A DNA stretch of 64,000 nt from Linum tenue (Eukaryota > Streptophyta > Magnoliopsida > Malpighiales > Linaceae), in assembly GCA_946122785.1 (NCBI GenBank), contig CAMGYJ010000004.1, forward strand, positions 20,730,150 through 20,794,149, given 5' to 3'. Within the stretch, counting starts at the first letter, position 1. Every line of letters begins with the position of its first letter. This document shows, in pieces, positions 9,921-21,810 of the stretch. The notes under the pieces are model-generated. The model ran no database searches. It saw only the letters and a program-made list of their open reading frames with translations, and was not told the origin of the DNA. Made by a program: the position numbers and the translations under genes.

Positions 9921-11015
9921 GTAACTTAATCCGAATTGGTGGATTTATGGAGACGAGAGTAAATCTTACAGTCCTGCCCGTTTATTTAATATAATTTATT
10001 GATCATCTCATCTCTTCATGAACTACACTGACGGGTCAAGATCTGGTGACTAGGGGAAAGAGGGGGGAGGGTTATTAGTCACTTGACTAAGCCCTACTCA
10101 ACCTTTAAATTGATCTACTGGTCCAAATATATTAATAAATTATTATTAAATGAGAAGGGTAGTTTTGGCATTATCAGAAATTCATTAACTCCTTATTTCG
10201 GTTTTTATTTATTTATTACTATTTATTTCTTTTTTTTCCTCTCCTACCATCTCCTCCTTTCCCCTTTCTTGCGATGTCCAGAGAGAGAGAGAGAAAGAAA
10301 TAGCATAGGAGAAAGATCTCAACACCCGTGGAGGAGAGAGATTGCAGCGCCGGTGGAGGAGAAAGAGAAAGAGAAAGGCGGCGACATTGATGGAGAAAGA
10401 GATGGCGGCGGCGACGAAGATGGTGGGGGGAGAGAGAAACACCGCACGAGGCGGATTTTTCGGAGAACGTCAACAGCGGCAACGATGGATGAGATAGAGA
10501 GAGAGGCAGTAACGGTGGCGGAGAGAGATTCGGCGGCGGAGGAGGCGAGAGATTCAATGATACTTTGTCGTCCGGCGGAATAATGGTGTGATTTGTAATG
10601 CAAGCGATATACATTTGTATTGTTAGTATCTTTGTACATAATGTCATTGTGATTTGTAATGCAAGTGTTATACATTTGTATTGTTAGTATTTTTGTACAT
10701 AATGTCATTATGATTTGTATATATTTGTAATGTAGTTTATATACTTTCTAATATTAATTTGTATACTTTATATGTATTGAATTGTGATGCAAAACATGTC
10801 GATTTGTATTGTAAGTAATGATAATTTGTACTTTTAGTATGCTTCGTGTACAATGTTACTATCATTTCATTATAAATAATGATGTTTACAAATAAATCTT
10901 ACAAATATTATAAAGCAGATTGATGACCATTACAAACCATAATGACAACCATTACAAACCAGACGAACAAACATTACAAACTAGACAAACAAACATTACA
11001 AATTACAATGTATAC
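9921..11015. other. Left part of element X: GA-rich, gene-like stretch and AT-rich repeats
   Basis: The first 160 bp look like plain host DNA. From 10270 to 10560 the plus strand is dominated by GAGA and GGCGGA stretches that resemble a plant 5' UTR and first exon; a 166-codon frame across it (10083-10583) is low-complexity and unconvincing. From 10588 come repeats built on gatttgtaatg and tttgtatac. Near 10880 the repeats flip to the inverse form (attacaaaccataatgacaacc). The same inverted-type sequence resumes at 19666, directly beyond element B, so X was one element split by B. No TIR or TSD was found. Confidence 0.5.
10588..10870. repeat. 61-bp tandem repeat and diverged relatives
   Basis: Copies beginning gatttgtaatgcaag start at 10590 and 10651, and a shortened one at 10712, all 61 bp apart. 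Each contains acatttgtattgttagta and tttgtacataatgtcatt. Further diverged units continue to about 10870. Confidence 0.85.
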
Positions 11016-12573
11016 TGACTCGTCCTGAATACCACAATAAATTCCCGCCAAAGGCCCAAGTATAAACCTTAACTGGGTGCAGTACATGATAAGTATGTTT
11101 AAATATCAACCCGGGCCCCTCCGTGTACCCCTACTTCAGTCATTTGAATCATAACCTGACAACAAGTTTTGGTTGAAAAATTTGCTAATTAAATTAAAAT
11201 AAGGCAAAGGTAAATGGTTTTGAAAGCCTTTTGTGAGAAGGATCACTCGGGTGTCGCTTCCCCCTAACTACTACCATGATATTTGAATTGAAAGGGTTGC
11301 TATGAGCAAGGTAACCGCGAACCGTAGAGGGATGCAAATATGGTCGTAGACCACATTCTCGATTACTAAACCGAGGTATACATTATAGGCTGTGTCACTC
11401 GGTCCTCTCGGTTTAGGCAATCGGTGGTTGACTTACTCCCTCACTCAAATCAAGGGTTGGACGGCTTAATTGCACTTAATCAATTTGCTTTATTCAACAT
11501 TGAGGTTTGCCCTAAATTAACCTAAATTAGGTGGCTTGAAAAGCTAAAGGAAAGCCAACTCGATTGAGTCTCCCTTGGAAGGGGGATTTTCCTCTCTAAT
11601 CTAGGTTAAAGTGGCTAATTAGATTGCTAATTCACCAACGTGCACAAACCTAAGGATGCTAAGCACAATTATGCACAATCCTTAGGTTGCTAAGCATCAA
11701 CATGCACAAACCTAAGGATGCTAAGCAGAAAACATGCACAATCCTTAGATTGCTAAGCACAAGCATGCACAATCACATGAATAATACCTCAATCATTGAA
11801 TTAAACAATACCCAATGACAATCATTCAATTCACATAAAAGAAACTACATGGTAGCTAGTTAGGGTTTCACACCCAAGTGAAAAGAAATCTACTCCATGC
11901 TAGAAATGGGAGAAACACAAGGAGTAGAGGTAGAAACCATCTTGAGGGAGGATTCCAATCTGCTAGACCCTTGTGCTGAACTTCTCTTGAGGAGAATCTT
12001 CTCAAATTCCACCTTGGAGCAAAACCCTAGCCTCCTTCTCCTTTGGTTCGTGTTTCTCTCTCTAAAAATCTGAAGAAGGCTTTCTCACACAGTGGGCTCT
12101 CTCCTCTCTTCCTTTTAGCTCAGCTTTTAAACAGTGGATGAGCTCAGTTCACTGCCTGAGTTCACAACCGTGAACTCTGAAACACGTCTGTGAACTCCAG
12201 ATGGGCGTCGAAACGCACCGCTTTGCTTCCACGGGTCGCGGCCAACAGCTTCTATTCACGGTCTAAGTGACCGTGAACTCAATTAGCGTCAGTATATTGT
12301 ATTTTGGCCTTGGACGCCTCAATGTTCACGGCCAACGACTCTTCTTCACTGTCATACAAGACCATGAACAACCAAGGCAAATCGTGAACTCACCGTTTTT
12401 CACATCTCTCCCGGTTTTTGCTCCTTTTCATCCAACTTTCGACTCCGGGGATGGTCTCACCTGTTAAATCCTAAAACACGAGAAACCTAGCGTAAAACTA
12501 CCCTTTTAGGAGCACAATTCCACAAACGACTAAGGAAAACAGGGGTAAAACATGTACAATTAGGCCCGGATCA
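11016..12573 (-). mobile_element. 3' LTR of element B
   Basis: On the minus strand the LTR starts TGATCCGGGCC (12573) and ends GACGAGTCA (11016). U3 palindromes of the gttcacggtc/gaccgtgaac type lie at 12150-12395. The TTTAAAAG-like box is at about 12126-12133 and the gcttagcaNNctaa minisatellite at 11637-11770. Confidence 0.92.
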
Positions 12574-12612
12574 CTCCCCCACACTTAGATGTTTGCTTGT
12601 CCCCAAGCAAAC
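12574..12612 (-). promoter_or_regulatory. PPT and hairpin of element B
   Basis: The plus strand shows ctcccccacactt directly next to the LTR, the complement of the purine tract. It is followed by the 9-bp stem hairpin at 12591-12612, identical in its arms to that of element A. Confidence 0.88.
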
Positions 12613-14639
12613 CATTTCACACAAGGTAATATTTCAACCTAAACAAATACTTTGGGGACAACTCAAAGGGCCCAAAGTAGGAATTCTCGATGGCTATTGA
12701 CGATTAACTCATGGACCATTGCAAGCAATACCGACATCCACCACAAACGACATTCGAAGCCACCAAAAACGGGCAAACGAAAAGTTCTCACCTTGTTCAT
12801 GGATCAATGCAAGTCCCAAAAAAACCACTTATCAACTACAACCAACCACACATGGAATTCACGTCCGAGGATCAAATGGAAAGGCAACGAAGTTCCTTAC
12901 CGGGGTATGATATGGCATGGAAAATAAGAATGAATCACTCACTCTCAAGACTAGTGGGGTCGGGACCTTTTGGTGGGTGCAAAAGATGTGCACAATCGTA
13001 AACACTCGGCCCTATCGTCTCAATACCACGACGGTAACATCTAAATGCTAGAGTTCATGGGATGGTTGTCACCACTAGCTTGTTCGGAGGTCTTAGACAC
13101 GGGTTCAGATGACTGGCAATTGTCTTGGACATGGGGAAAAGGCTTTTTGGGTGGTGGCAATCATGACGTGAGGTTCTAAATCTTCAACCTAAATCCGAAG
13201 GTTCTATGGTTTCGACTAAAACCCTTCTCTTCAACCCAAGGCCACTAGCCTCGGCCAAAAACCTTATCTGTCCTTTCCAAACTATCACCCATCGTGAACT
13301 ACATCAAAGCACTCTTCCTCGGTCAACTCTTGCTAGCACATTAAGGTTTGGTAGCGAAGGAGTTCTAGAAAAATGTAGGGGTTTCAATGGCTTGAGGGCC
13401 AAGAAACCACTCCTAGAGCATGTGCTTTGATTTTTCGTGGCACTCTCTACTTTATTTACCCCATTTTATTACCTCTTTTTCGTTTCTTTTCGTTTCATTC
13501 TTTTTCTTTTCTTTTTGAGGGAGGTACTAGAGAGTAAAAACACTATCCACCTATGCAATTAACGACAAATGCTCTCTTTTTGAAGAACTCTCTCCAACAC
13601 TACACTTCATTTTTCATTCATAGCAAGAACCGCACACAAACGTCCTATGCAGAACCTCTATGGAACTCAAAAGTGTGAACTCCGAGACACAAGGACGACT
13701 CATGTTTAGACAAAAATAAATGATTGGGGGTCGTTCTATTAACACCATTAAGCTCAAAAGCAAGAAGCTCCTAACTTAAGAATGAACCTCGAAGTCACAA
13801 GGCTCAAAAGGGTTGACTAAGGGATAACACATTTCAGGACAATCAACATTTGGACGTGGACTAATCCTATGCCTCCATCATACTCACTAGTGACAACTGT
13901 GATGTTACTCGCCATGGTAAGAGGGGTCTAAGCACACAAGAAGAAAACGATCGGCTCAAAGCTCACATGGCTACCTAGTCACCGAACCATCTATTCCAAT
14001 TCACAAAGACAATGCATGGCAATTGTAATCAACAAGTAATCGAGTCAATACATCCATTCATTTTTGCACACATGAGAACTAAGCTTGTGCACTATCCTAA
14101 TTAACCTATCAGTCATCATCATAGGATATACTCGATCACATGCAATAAATTCAAGATCAAGGCCAATAAACACGAGAATTTCCCACACACCAACCACTTT
14201 GATCATGCAAACATTGCTTGGAGCCCTCAAATTTTTTTGAAATTTGGGCATATATCAAGGCTCCTAGCATCAATCACTCTCACACAAGCATAATAGTAAA
14301 CTACCCCACCCCCACACTTAAACTCGACATTGCCCTCAATGACGTAAGAAAGGGGTAGAATGATGTTACCGCTTGTGCTTGGTGAGTGAAAGTTGGAATC
14401 GAATCCGGGGTAGGATATTTTAAGCTTCAAGGAGAGATAAAAAAACATACACAAACACAATACGACTCGCTCGAGGGGAGGTTATTACAAACACAATTCG
14501 ATAGTAGTAGTAGTTTATGGTCACACACACAAAAGAAAGAAAAATAACAAAAGCAACAAGTTCATGGTTACAAGTGGTGAAGTGGGGCAAAAGAAATTGG
14601 CTCTGCCACATGTCTCACTCGCCGGCTACCTCTCTCTGG
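12613..14639 (-). mobile_element. 3' non-coding tail of element B
   Basis: This 2-kb tail matches positions 1-1229 of element A and, more distantly, the tails of C, K and I. It contains the phrase for (on the minus strand) aagtgtgggggtggggtag near 14300-14320, a second purine-rich tract also seen in C at 35680-35700 and in K at 55170-55190. Small ORFs are scattered and unsupported. Such a second purine-rich tract could act as an extra priming site; that is inference. Confidence 0.75.
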
Positions 14640-15724
14640 TGGAAGGACACGCGTCCGCATCTGGGAGGATGCCCTGGCGTCGAGCCATCAGCTCGAGCAG
14701 ATCAGTCTGCCAGTCAAGGCGGGAAGAGAATCTCATGAAGTTCGTCTCAAGTCGATCCACCCTCTAGATGAGGGGATCACCTGCTGCTGGTGGTGCTGGC
14801 TGTGCTGGGCGCTGGAGCGTTGGACGCCGGCGGCGGCTAGGTGCACGAGCAGATGGCTACTCTTCTGGTGGTGGGACCTCGGGGTCAGGATTCAATCCCT
14901 CGATGTACCACATTGGGCCAAAGGTGCGCAATAAGCGCATGGCGTGTAGAGTGCCCTCGTCAAATCTCTGGGTGCGCTCTTCTTTCGAGCACCCTATAAG
15001 GCTGACATTGAAGCGTCGAGTAAGGCAGCTGATGTAGGGTTCCATTGATGTTACATAACGACGATTTCCCCCATTGGCCCTGGAAAAAGAAGTGTCTATG
15101 ACTGAACCCAGGTGCAGAGTGCTAGACAGGTCCACCATGCAAGAACAAGCCAATAAGATTCTCTCGGTTATCTTGTTCGGGTTGTGGTAAGCCGGGTAGA
15201 GGGAACGAGCCAGAAGTGCAATGATGACACGCCACTAGGGCTGGAGTGTGGATGCCGTTGTGGGGGCCGACTTAAACTTTTTCCTTTAGTACTTTGGAAG
15301 ACAAAACTTCATAAATGCGACATTCACTTTGAAACTTCGGATGACATCTTCCTCCCAATCGACCTCATGTTTGGCTTCCACTCCGAGGGCTCTGGCTAAC
15401 TCGTCATAGCTCAAATTGCGAAGTTCCCCTCCTAATCGGAACTCGACCCGCCGTAATGGATGACCGAGTAGGCATAGGCTCTTGCGTATGGTGAAGGTGC
15501 TGAAAAACTCGACTCATAGTTCCCAGTAAATGTCATCTTCAAGATCAATGAATTGGCGCCATTGTGGGTGCACCACTGCCTCCCTCATAACATCACCGAA
15601 TGAAGCCCGTCGAACTGGCAGAAGTCGAGTTTCCAATGGTTACCGACTCTCGAAGATGCCCAAAAACACACCTCTCTTTCCATTCCAAGGTTGTCCCTTA
15701 CGCCACAAGGTATAGGTGGTCCAT
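14640..15724 (-). pseudogene. Athila ORF3 (env-position, ATHILA ORF-1-like), element B, broken
   Basis: Starting at the ATG at 15724, the minus strand reads MDHLYLVA then a stop. Beyond it, in shifting frames, are motifs shared with ORF3 of C and K: a tryptophan-rich part around HPQWRQFIDLEDDIYWEL, the LRNLSYDELARALGVE motif (LSYDDF in K), then a 98-codon frame (14857-15153) with SSTLHLGSVIDTSF and GPMWYIEGL. The order agrees with K, so this is the same protein, with several stops and frameshifts. Its function is unknown. It occupies the place of an envelope gene, but I see no signal peptide or membrane anchor, so an envelope role is not supported. Confidence 0.75.
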
Positions 15725-16283
15725 GTTAACCATCCTGCACAAACTAAGAAACATACACCATATGTGGAATACAATCATGAAAAATTGCTCATGGGGAGGA
15801 AAAGAGATTCCCCCCACACTTATATTTCCACCATGGGTATCAAACATTTAAGCTCAAGCTCACCGTGGCATGATTGTGGGTAATTCATGGTTCAAGCAGA
15901 AACTCCACTTGCATCCATAACATAGCACTTGGTGGGCAAATTCTAAAAATAAAGTAAATTCGGATCAAACACGCTCACCAAGGCTCAACTAAGCTCATGC
16001 AAAAAATCATTCCATTTTTCAATCGACCTAATTCAACTAATTCCTAGCCCTAAATCTAGGTTCAACATTCAAATCACAAAACTCGTCCTCACTTCACTAC
16101 CTAATCCGATTCTTCACAAATTAATAAGGTAAAGCCGAAAAACCAACCTGGAGATGCAAGTAGGACGTAGGAGGAAGTGAGGTGCGGGCGAGGAAGGCAA
16201 AAAAAGACTGAAAACCAGACCGGAGAGGGGTAGCCGGAGCTTCGTCGGAATTTATCGTCATTAGCTTGACGGTTAGGGATCGA
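15725..16283 (-). mobile_element. Spacer between the pol stub and ORF3 of element B
   Basis: No ORF is supported. On the minus strand 16270-16130 is GC-rich and leader-like. The palindromic cluster seen upstream of ORF3 in K and C is absent, so B may have lost that module with its pol region. Confidence 0.55.
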
Positions 16284-16517
16284 TCACGACTTTGAACGTG
16301 ATGCCACCGAGAGCGGATCCACCACACTCTCGGGGCGAGGCTTGTAGCCTCCCATCTTAGGCTCCTTGAGTTGGCCCTCTTGATTGGCCAACGTTGCTTC
16401 GGCCTCTCCCATCTTCCGGGCCAAAGCTCCCTTCATCCTTCGCCTCCAAACTCTAGAGGCTCGGTTGATGGCTTTGGAGTCCCGCCTCAACTGAGGTAAA
16501 CTTGGTAGTCGCCACAT
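16284..16517 (-). pseudogene. Residual pol stub of element B
   Basis: The frame contains RRMKGALARKMGEAEATL and YKPRPESVVDPLSVASR. An almost identical stub is found in element H at 47930-48121, directly after its protease. In another frame the end of the H stub reads GGITFEVVIDP, similar in style to the last residues of Athila integrase. The stub therefore seems to be the seam of a large pol deletion. It overlaps the C-terminal end of gag by about 60 bp. Confidence 0.6.
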
Positions 16518-17966
16518 CCATAAATTGCTCTATCTTTTCGAACTCTTTGCTACTCGTACTTACAAAGGTGTTCACTAGGTCTTCAAGCTTAGATAGCATG
16601 TCAGTTTGTTGTTGTTGTTGAAACCCTAGGCCACCTTGTGCTTGGTACGATTGTTTGAAGCTTGAGCCTTGAACTTGGGGCCGTTGTTGGATGAAGGTCG
16701 TCCGAGGTTGTGAATTTTCCGTGGGGCCTTGAAAACCCGAGGGCCTCGGATTAGTCGGTGATGACCAAGCAAAGTTGGGGTGGTTCCTCCATCCGGGGTT
16801 ATAAGTATTGATGTACGGTTTGTTGACATTAGTATTTGCCACGAAGTTGACTTGTTCCTCCGGGGTGGTTGCCTCCTTCATTGCTTGACACTCCGCCATC
16901 TCATGGCTAGTGCTCGAGCACCAGTCGCACGACATCACCGGCCTTTTTCCTTGGCTCTTATCTTCAAGCATAACCTCTATCAACTTATCCAACTTCGCCT
17001 CAAGCGGAACACTCGCTCCCACGCTTCTCACTCCCCTATCATTACTTCTCCTTCCACTTCTAGTCAACCCCCAATCGTATCCCCTGAGGGCCATGTCTTC
17101 AAGTATCTCTGTTACTTGGGGCGGAGCCATATTCATCAATTTCCCGTGACACAAGGAGTCAATGAGGATTTTGTCTTCTTGAATTAGGACTCCATAGAAG
17201 GTTTCAATCATAAACTGTTCTTCAAACCTGTGGTGAGGGCACTAAAGAAAATATTGGAGTACCTCTCCCAAGCGTCCGTCAAGGTCTCGTCCTCTTCCTG
17301 CTCGAAATGGGTAATCTTCTTTCTCCACTCCGCCGTTTTCGAAGGCGGGCAATAGCGGGTCATAAACTTGTTCCGGAGATCATCCCATGAGGTGATTGAC
17401 CGAGGTGGGCGATGTTTTAGACATCTAAGTGCTTTCCCCGAAAGTGAGTATGAGAAAAGCCTTAGTTGAAAAGCTTCGGCCGGCACACCATTGATTTTCA
17501 AGCTCCCCGCGAGGTCCAAGAATCTCTGCACGTGCTCTCTTGATGACTCGCTCTCAAGGCCGTGGAATAAAGCATTGCTTTGTATCATAGTCACTAGAGA
17601 TGGCTTGATCTCGAAATTGTTTGCTGCCACCGGAGGATGTAGGATTGGAGATTGAATGTCCGCCGGCCTTGGGGCCATCTAGTATCCCATCGTCCTCGGG
17701 GATTCCTCTTCCTTCGCCGCATCATTCAGCTGACGGGCTTGGGCGGCTCCATCTTGTCTTTGGTTCCCCACCATTTCTAGTACAACAACGGGTTCAACTT
17801 CCACTTCTTCAACTTCTTCTCCACTAACACCGGGGCCCAAATGTTGTCCCCTTCTTTCACTCCTTCTCCTTGCCTCCGCTAGCTCTCTCTCCCTTGGTAA
17901 GAGTCGGAGAGTTCAGTTTTTTTCCTCGTCAAGTGGTAGCAAAGGTGTCGGGTTACTCCGGGTCAT
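16453..17966 (-). pseudogene. gag: gag of element B, broken
   Basis: The protein packages element RNA in a cytoplasmic particle. It starts at the ATG at 17966, which follows the conserved context TGTGCAGGT...GTGC. The retrotransposon gag core lies in 17208-17678, with ANNFEIKPSLVTMIQSNALF, EHVQRFLDLAGSLKINGV and KFMTRYCPPSKTAEW. A frame break follows; the next 252-codon frame (16453-17211) has LIDSLCHGKLMNMAP, the zinc knuckle CDWCSSTSHEMAEC (CX2CX4HX4C) and a Gln-rich tail. Stops near the N-terminus and one frameshift at about 17210 inactivate it. The C-terminus runs straight into the pol stub with no protease. Confidence 0.88.
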
Positions 17967-18077
17967 GCACCATGGAAAACACACCAAGTCTAGCACAAGC
18001 AAAGCTCACACACTTTCAAAACTGGAAATGAAAAGATAGATTAACACCAAACAACCTTTTCAAGATAACAGACCGTT

Positions 18078-18095
18078 GTCCCCGACAACGGCGCC
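18078..18095 (-). promoter_or_regulatory. Primer binding site of element B (tRNA-Asp type)
   Basis: On the minus strand TGGCGCCGTTGTCGGGGA lies seven bases inside the 5' LTR. It matches the 3' end of plant tRNA-Asp with one mismatch, as in other Athila elements. Confidence 0.88.
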
Positions 18096-18102
18096 AAAAA
18101 CT

Positions 18103-19665
18103 TGACTCGTCCCAAATACCACAATAAATTCCCGCCTAAGGCCCAAATATAAACCTTAGCCAGGTGCAGTACAGGATAAATATTTTTAAATATCAACCTA
18201 GCTCGGTCCGTATACCCCTACTTCAGTCATTTGAATCATTATCTAGCAACAAAGTTTTGGTTGAAAAGTTTGCTAATTAAAATAAAATAAGGCAAAGGTA
18301 AATGGTTTTGAAAGCTTTTTGTGAGAAGGATCACTCGGGTGTCGCTTCCCCCTAACTACTACCTTGGTATGTAAATTGAAACGGTTGCTACGGGCAAGGT
18401 AACCGCGAAACGCAGAGGGATGCAAATATGGTCGTAGATCACATTCTCGATTGCTAAACCAAGGTATACATTATAGGTCGTGTCACTCGACCCTCTCTGT
18501 TTAGGCAATCGGTGGTTGACTTACTCCCTCACTAAACTCAAGGGTTGGATGGCTTAATCACGCTTAACCAATTTGCTAAATTCAACATTGTGGTTTGCCC
18601 TAAATTAACCTAAATTAGGTGTCTTGAAAAGCTAAAGGAAAACCAACTCGATTGAGTCTCCTTTGGAAGGGGGATTTTCCTCTCTAATCTAGGTTAAAGT
18701 GGCTAATTAGATTGCTATAGCACCAACGTGCACAAACCTAAGGATGCTAAGCACAATTATGCACAATCCTTATGTTGCTAAGCACCAACACGCACAAACC
18801 TAAGGATGCTAAGCACAAAACATGCACAATCCTTAGATTGCTAAGCACAAGCATGCACTATCACATGAATAATACCTCAATCATTGAATTAAACAATACC
18901 CAATGACAACCATTCAGTTCACTTAAAAGAAACTACATGGTAGCTAGTTAGGGTTTCACAACAACCAAGTGAAAAGAAATCTACTCCATGCTAGAAATGG
19001 GAGAAACACAAGGAGAAGAGGTAGAAACCATCTTGAGGGAGGCTTCTAATCTTCTAGACCCTAGTGTTGAACTTCTCTTGAGGAGAATCTTCCCAAATTC
19101 CACCGTGGAGCAAAACCCTAGCCTCCTTCTCCTTTGGTTCGTGTTTCTCTCTCTAAAAATCTGAAGAAGGCTTTCTCACACAATGGGCTCTCTCCTCTCT
19201 CTTCCTTTCAGCTCAGCTTTTAAACAGTGAAAGAGCTCAGTTCACGGCCGTGAACTCTGAAACGCGTCCATGAACTCCAGATGGGCGCCGAAACGCACCG
19301 CTTCGCTTCCACGGGTTCACAGCCAACACCTTCTGTTCACGGTCTTAGCGACCGTGAACTCAATTAGCATTAGTAACTTGCATTTTGGCACTGGACGCAT
19401 CAATGTTCACGGCCGACGTCTCTTTTTCACGGTCATTCAAGATCGTGAACAACCAAGGCAAACCGTGAACTCTCCGTTTTTCACATCTCTCCCGGTTTTT
19501 GCTCCTTTTCGTCCAACTTTCGATTCCGGGACTGGTTTCACCTGTTAAATCCTGAAACATGCTAAAACACGAGAAACCTAGCATAATACTACCCTGCTAG
19601 GAGCATGATTGCCAAAAACGACTAAGGAAAATGGGGGTAAAACCTGTACAATTAGGCTCGAATCA
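18103..19665 (-). mobile_element. 5' LTR of element B
   Basis: On the minus strand the LTR runs from TGATTCGAGCC (19665) to GACGAGTCA (18103). U3 carries gttcacggtc/gaccgtgaac palindromes at about 19230-19475, a TTTAAAAGCTGAGC box near 19213-19226, and the minisatellite at 18718-18860. The TSD tatac follows at 19666. Confidence 0.92.
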
Positions 19666-20177
19666 TATACGAACAAAAAACACAATGTACACAAAACATA
19701 TTATAAAAGTTATACAAATCCTGTAATAAATGTATACAACTTAATAATGCAAATTATACAAACTTTATCATAAAAGTTTACAAAGTATACAAATTAATAT
19801 TACAAGCCATACCAACAACATCTTAAGAGTTGAGAGTATATAAATCATAATGATATTGTATACAAAGCTTACTAAAAGTACTAAAAACCACTACTTACAA
19901 TACAAACCGATGTAACTTGTATTACAAAATTATAAATACAAAGTATACAAATCATAATAGTAAGTATACAAAGTAGACATACAATCTTTACGAACTATAA
20001 TGTATACAAATTTGATAGACAAAAATGACAAACTAAAAGAATAAACATTATAAATTGAATAAAATAAACATTACAAACCAATTTACAAAGATTAAAAACT
20101 AGGCTGACAAAAATTACAAAATCGTCGTCGCCGACAAATCTGGCGAATCCGTCGTCTCTCTCCTCCTCAACCTTCGC
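19666..20177. other. Right part of element X
   Basis: After the repeated tatac, AT-rich repeats based on tatacaaa and attacaaa continue the inverted-type repeats that ended at 11010. They include cataatgatattgtatacaa, the inverse of a unit near 10830-10860. The end (20120-20170) is GC-rich with GTCGTCGCCGACAAATCTGG and CT-rich sequence, a loose mirror image of 10450-10580. X may thus be a foldback-like element. Its right edge touches the truncated start of element C. Confidence 0.5.
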
Positions 20178-20470
20178 TAGGCCTAGCTGAACCCAGTAAT
20201 AATAGGATGATCATAAAGTTAGCTGATCGATCTATTGTGCATCCTAGGGGCATCATAGAGAACTTGATAGTCATAGTAGGGCCATTTGCATATCTTGTTG
20301 ATTTTGTGATTCTTGATATAAGTGAGGATGTGGATGTGCCTTTGATTCTGGGTAGAACTTTTCTTGCCACCACCAAGGCACTCATTGATGTGAATAATGG
20401 CAAGTTCATTTCAAGGGTTGGAGGTGAACGAATCACCTTTTCTGTTGCTGATAATTTGAAACACCCCTAG
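20178..20470 (+). pseudogene. C-terminal part of Athila protease, element C
   Basis: The frame from 20193 reads KLADRSIVHPRGIIENLIV, then DFVILDISEDVDVPLILGR and TFLATTKALIDVNNGK. This is the second half of a retropepsin-like domain, matching the fuller copies in K, G and H. The catalytic DLGAS segment lies upstream in those copies and is missing here because C is cut off at about 20178, where element X ends. Confidence 0.88.
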
Positions 20471-21810
20471 CTCCATGATGATTTAGATTACTATGATGTG
20501 GTTACTAATTTTGAGACCGCACTCGCCATCACGAGTGTAGGTACTAATGATTCCTTTGAGCGTTGTCTTTTGCTAGGGGAACATGCATTACATGAGCTGC
20601 AGTTAGAGGAGTAAGTGGCGAAGCTAGATGGCGCCGCGATCGAGGGTCGAGAGAAGCCATTCAAGATGATCTATGTCTTGCCCAAGATTGTTACGTTCTT
20701 GGAGGAGCCACCAGATATGGATCTTAAGTCCCTCCCCTCTCATTTAGAGTATGCATTTCTCTAGGAGGGGAATAAGCTCCCGGTCATCACCAGCTCAAAA
20801 CTGACATCCGAGAAAAAAAGTATTCCGGTGGCTCTGTTGAAAAAGTATGACGAGGCCATGGCATGGAAGATTGTGATATCAGAGGCATTACCCCATCCTT
20901 CTGCTCCCACAGAATTTTGATGAAGGATGAGGTTAAGCCCGTCAGGTAGAAGTAGAGGAGGTTGAATTCTAATCTCAAGCCAGTGGTCCGGGCTGAGATC
21001 GTCAAGCTTACGGATGTCGAGATCATCTTTGCTATAACTAATAGTAAGTGGGTCAGACCCACTCAGGTGGTAACAAAGAAAGGCGGGATGACTTTTGTCC
21101 CAAATGAGAAGAACGAGCTGATCCCGATGTTGACTGTGATGGGGTGGCTTCTCTACATCGACTACCGCCGACTGAACGATGCCAATACGAAGGACCACAT
21201 TCCGATTCATTGATCAAATGCTCGAAAGGCTAGCGGGACATGAGTTCTACTGCTTCCTGGATGACATGTTCCGGTACTTCCAGTTCCTGATCGCATCGAA
21301 GGACCAGGCATAGACAACTTTCACCTGCCCCTTCGGCACCTTTGCGTATCAGCGAATTCCCTTTGGTCTCTATAATGCACCGCCGACCTTCCAGCGATGT
21401 ATGTTGGTGATCTTCAACCGAATAGTTGAAGAGATCATGGAAGTCTTCATGGACAACTTCTCGGTTTATGGAGAATCCTTCTCTCATTGTCTTCATAACC
21501 TGGAACTTGTCCTAAAGAGGTGAGAGGAGACGAACTTGGCACATAGTTGGGAGAAGTGTCATTTCATGGTTCGAGATGGAATTGTGCTTGGGCACAAGAT
21601 CTCCAAGAAGGGGATTGAGGTTGATCGAGCGAAGATTGAGACGACCAGCAAGCTACCTCCGCTTGTTTCCGTGAAAGGGTTCCACAACTTTCTGGATCAC
21701 GCAGACATTTACCAAAGATTAATCAAGGACTTCTCGGAGATTTCCTTGCCCTTAACCAAGATGCTCGAGAAGGATGCACCATTCAACTTCACTCAGAGTG
21801 CACAGCTGCA
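20471..21810 (+). pseudogene. Athila reverse transcriptase, element C, broken
   Basis: A protease-RT linker (EEPPDMDLKSLPSHLEYAFL, about 20705-20762) precedes RT. Recognised parts are KWVRPTQVVTKKGG, IDYRRLNDANTKDHIPIH, then after a small frameshift LAGHEFYCFLDDMF, CPFGTFAYQRIPFGLYNAP and FMDNFSVYG. The catalytic FMDD box reads FMDN, with AAC at 21455-21457 in place of an Asp codon, so activity would be lost even without the stops. A thumb-like region with KCHFMVRDGIVLGHKIS follows in the frame starting at 21536. At least five stops or frame changes are present. Confidence 0.9.

Larger units (their letters stand above)
11016..19665 (-). mobile_element. Element B: full-length Athila-type Ty3/gypsy retrotransposon lacking RT and integrase
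   Basis: Both LTRs, PBS, PPT and the exact 5-bp TSD tatac (11011-11015 and 19666-19670) are present. Reading the minus strand, the order is 5' LTR (right), PBS, gag, a short pol stub, ORF3, non-coding tail, hairpin and PPT, 3' LTR (left). At 8650 bp it is shorter than an autonomous Athila because protease, reverse transcriptase, RNase H and integrase are missing between gag and ORF3. Element H has the same stub, so the deletion predates both copies. The LTRs differ at roughly one site in ten in the parts I compared, so the insertion is not young. It needed proteins from another element to move. Confidence 0.92.

Noticed and set aside
10083..10583. A 166-codon open frame
   Set aside because: It is made of GAGA/GGCGGA low-complexity DNA translated as Arg/Glu/Gly runs, with overlapping open frames on the other strand.
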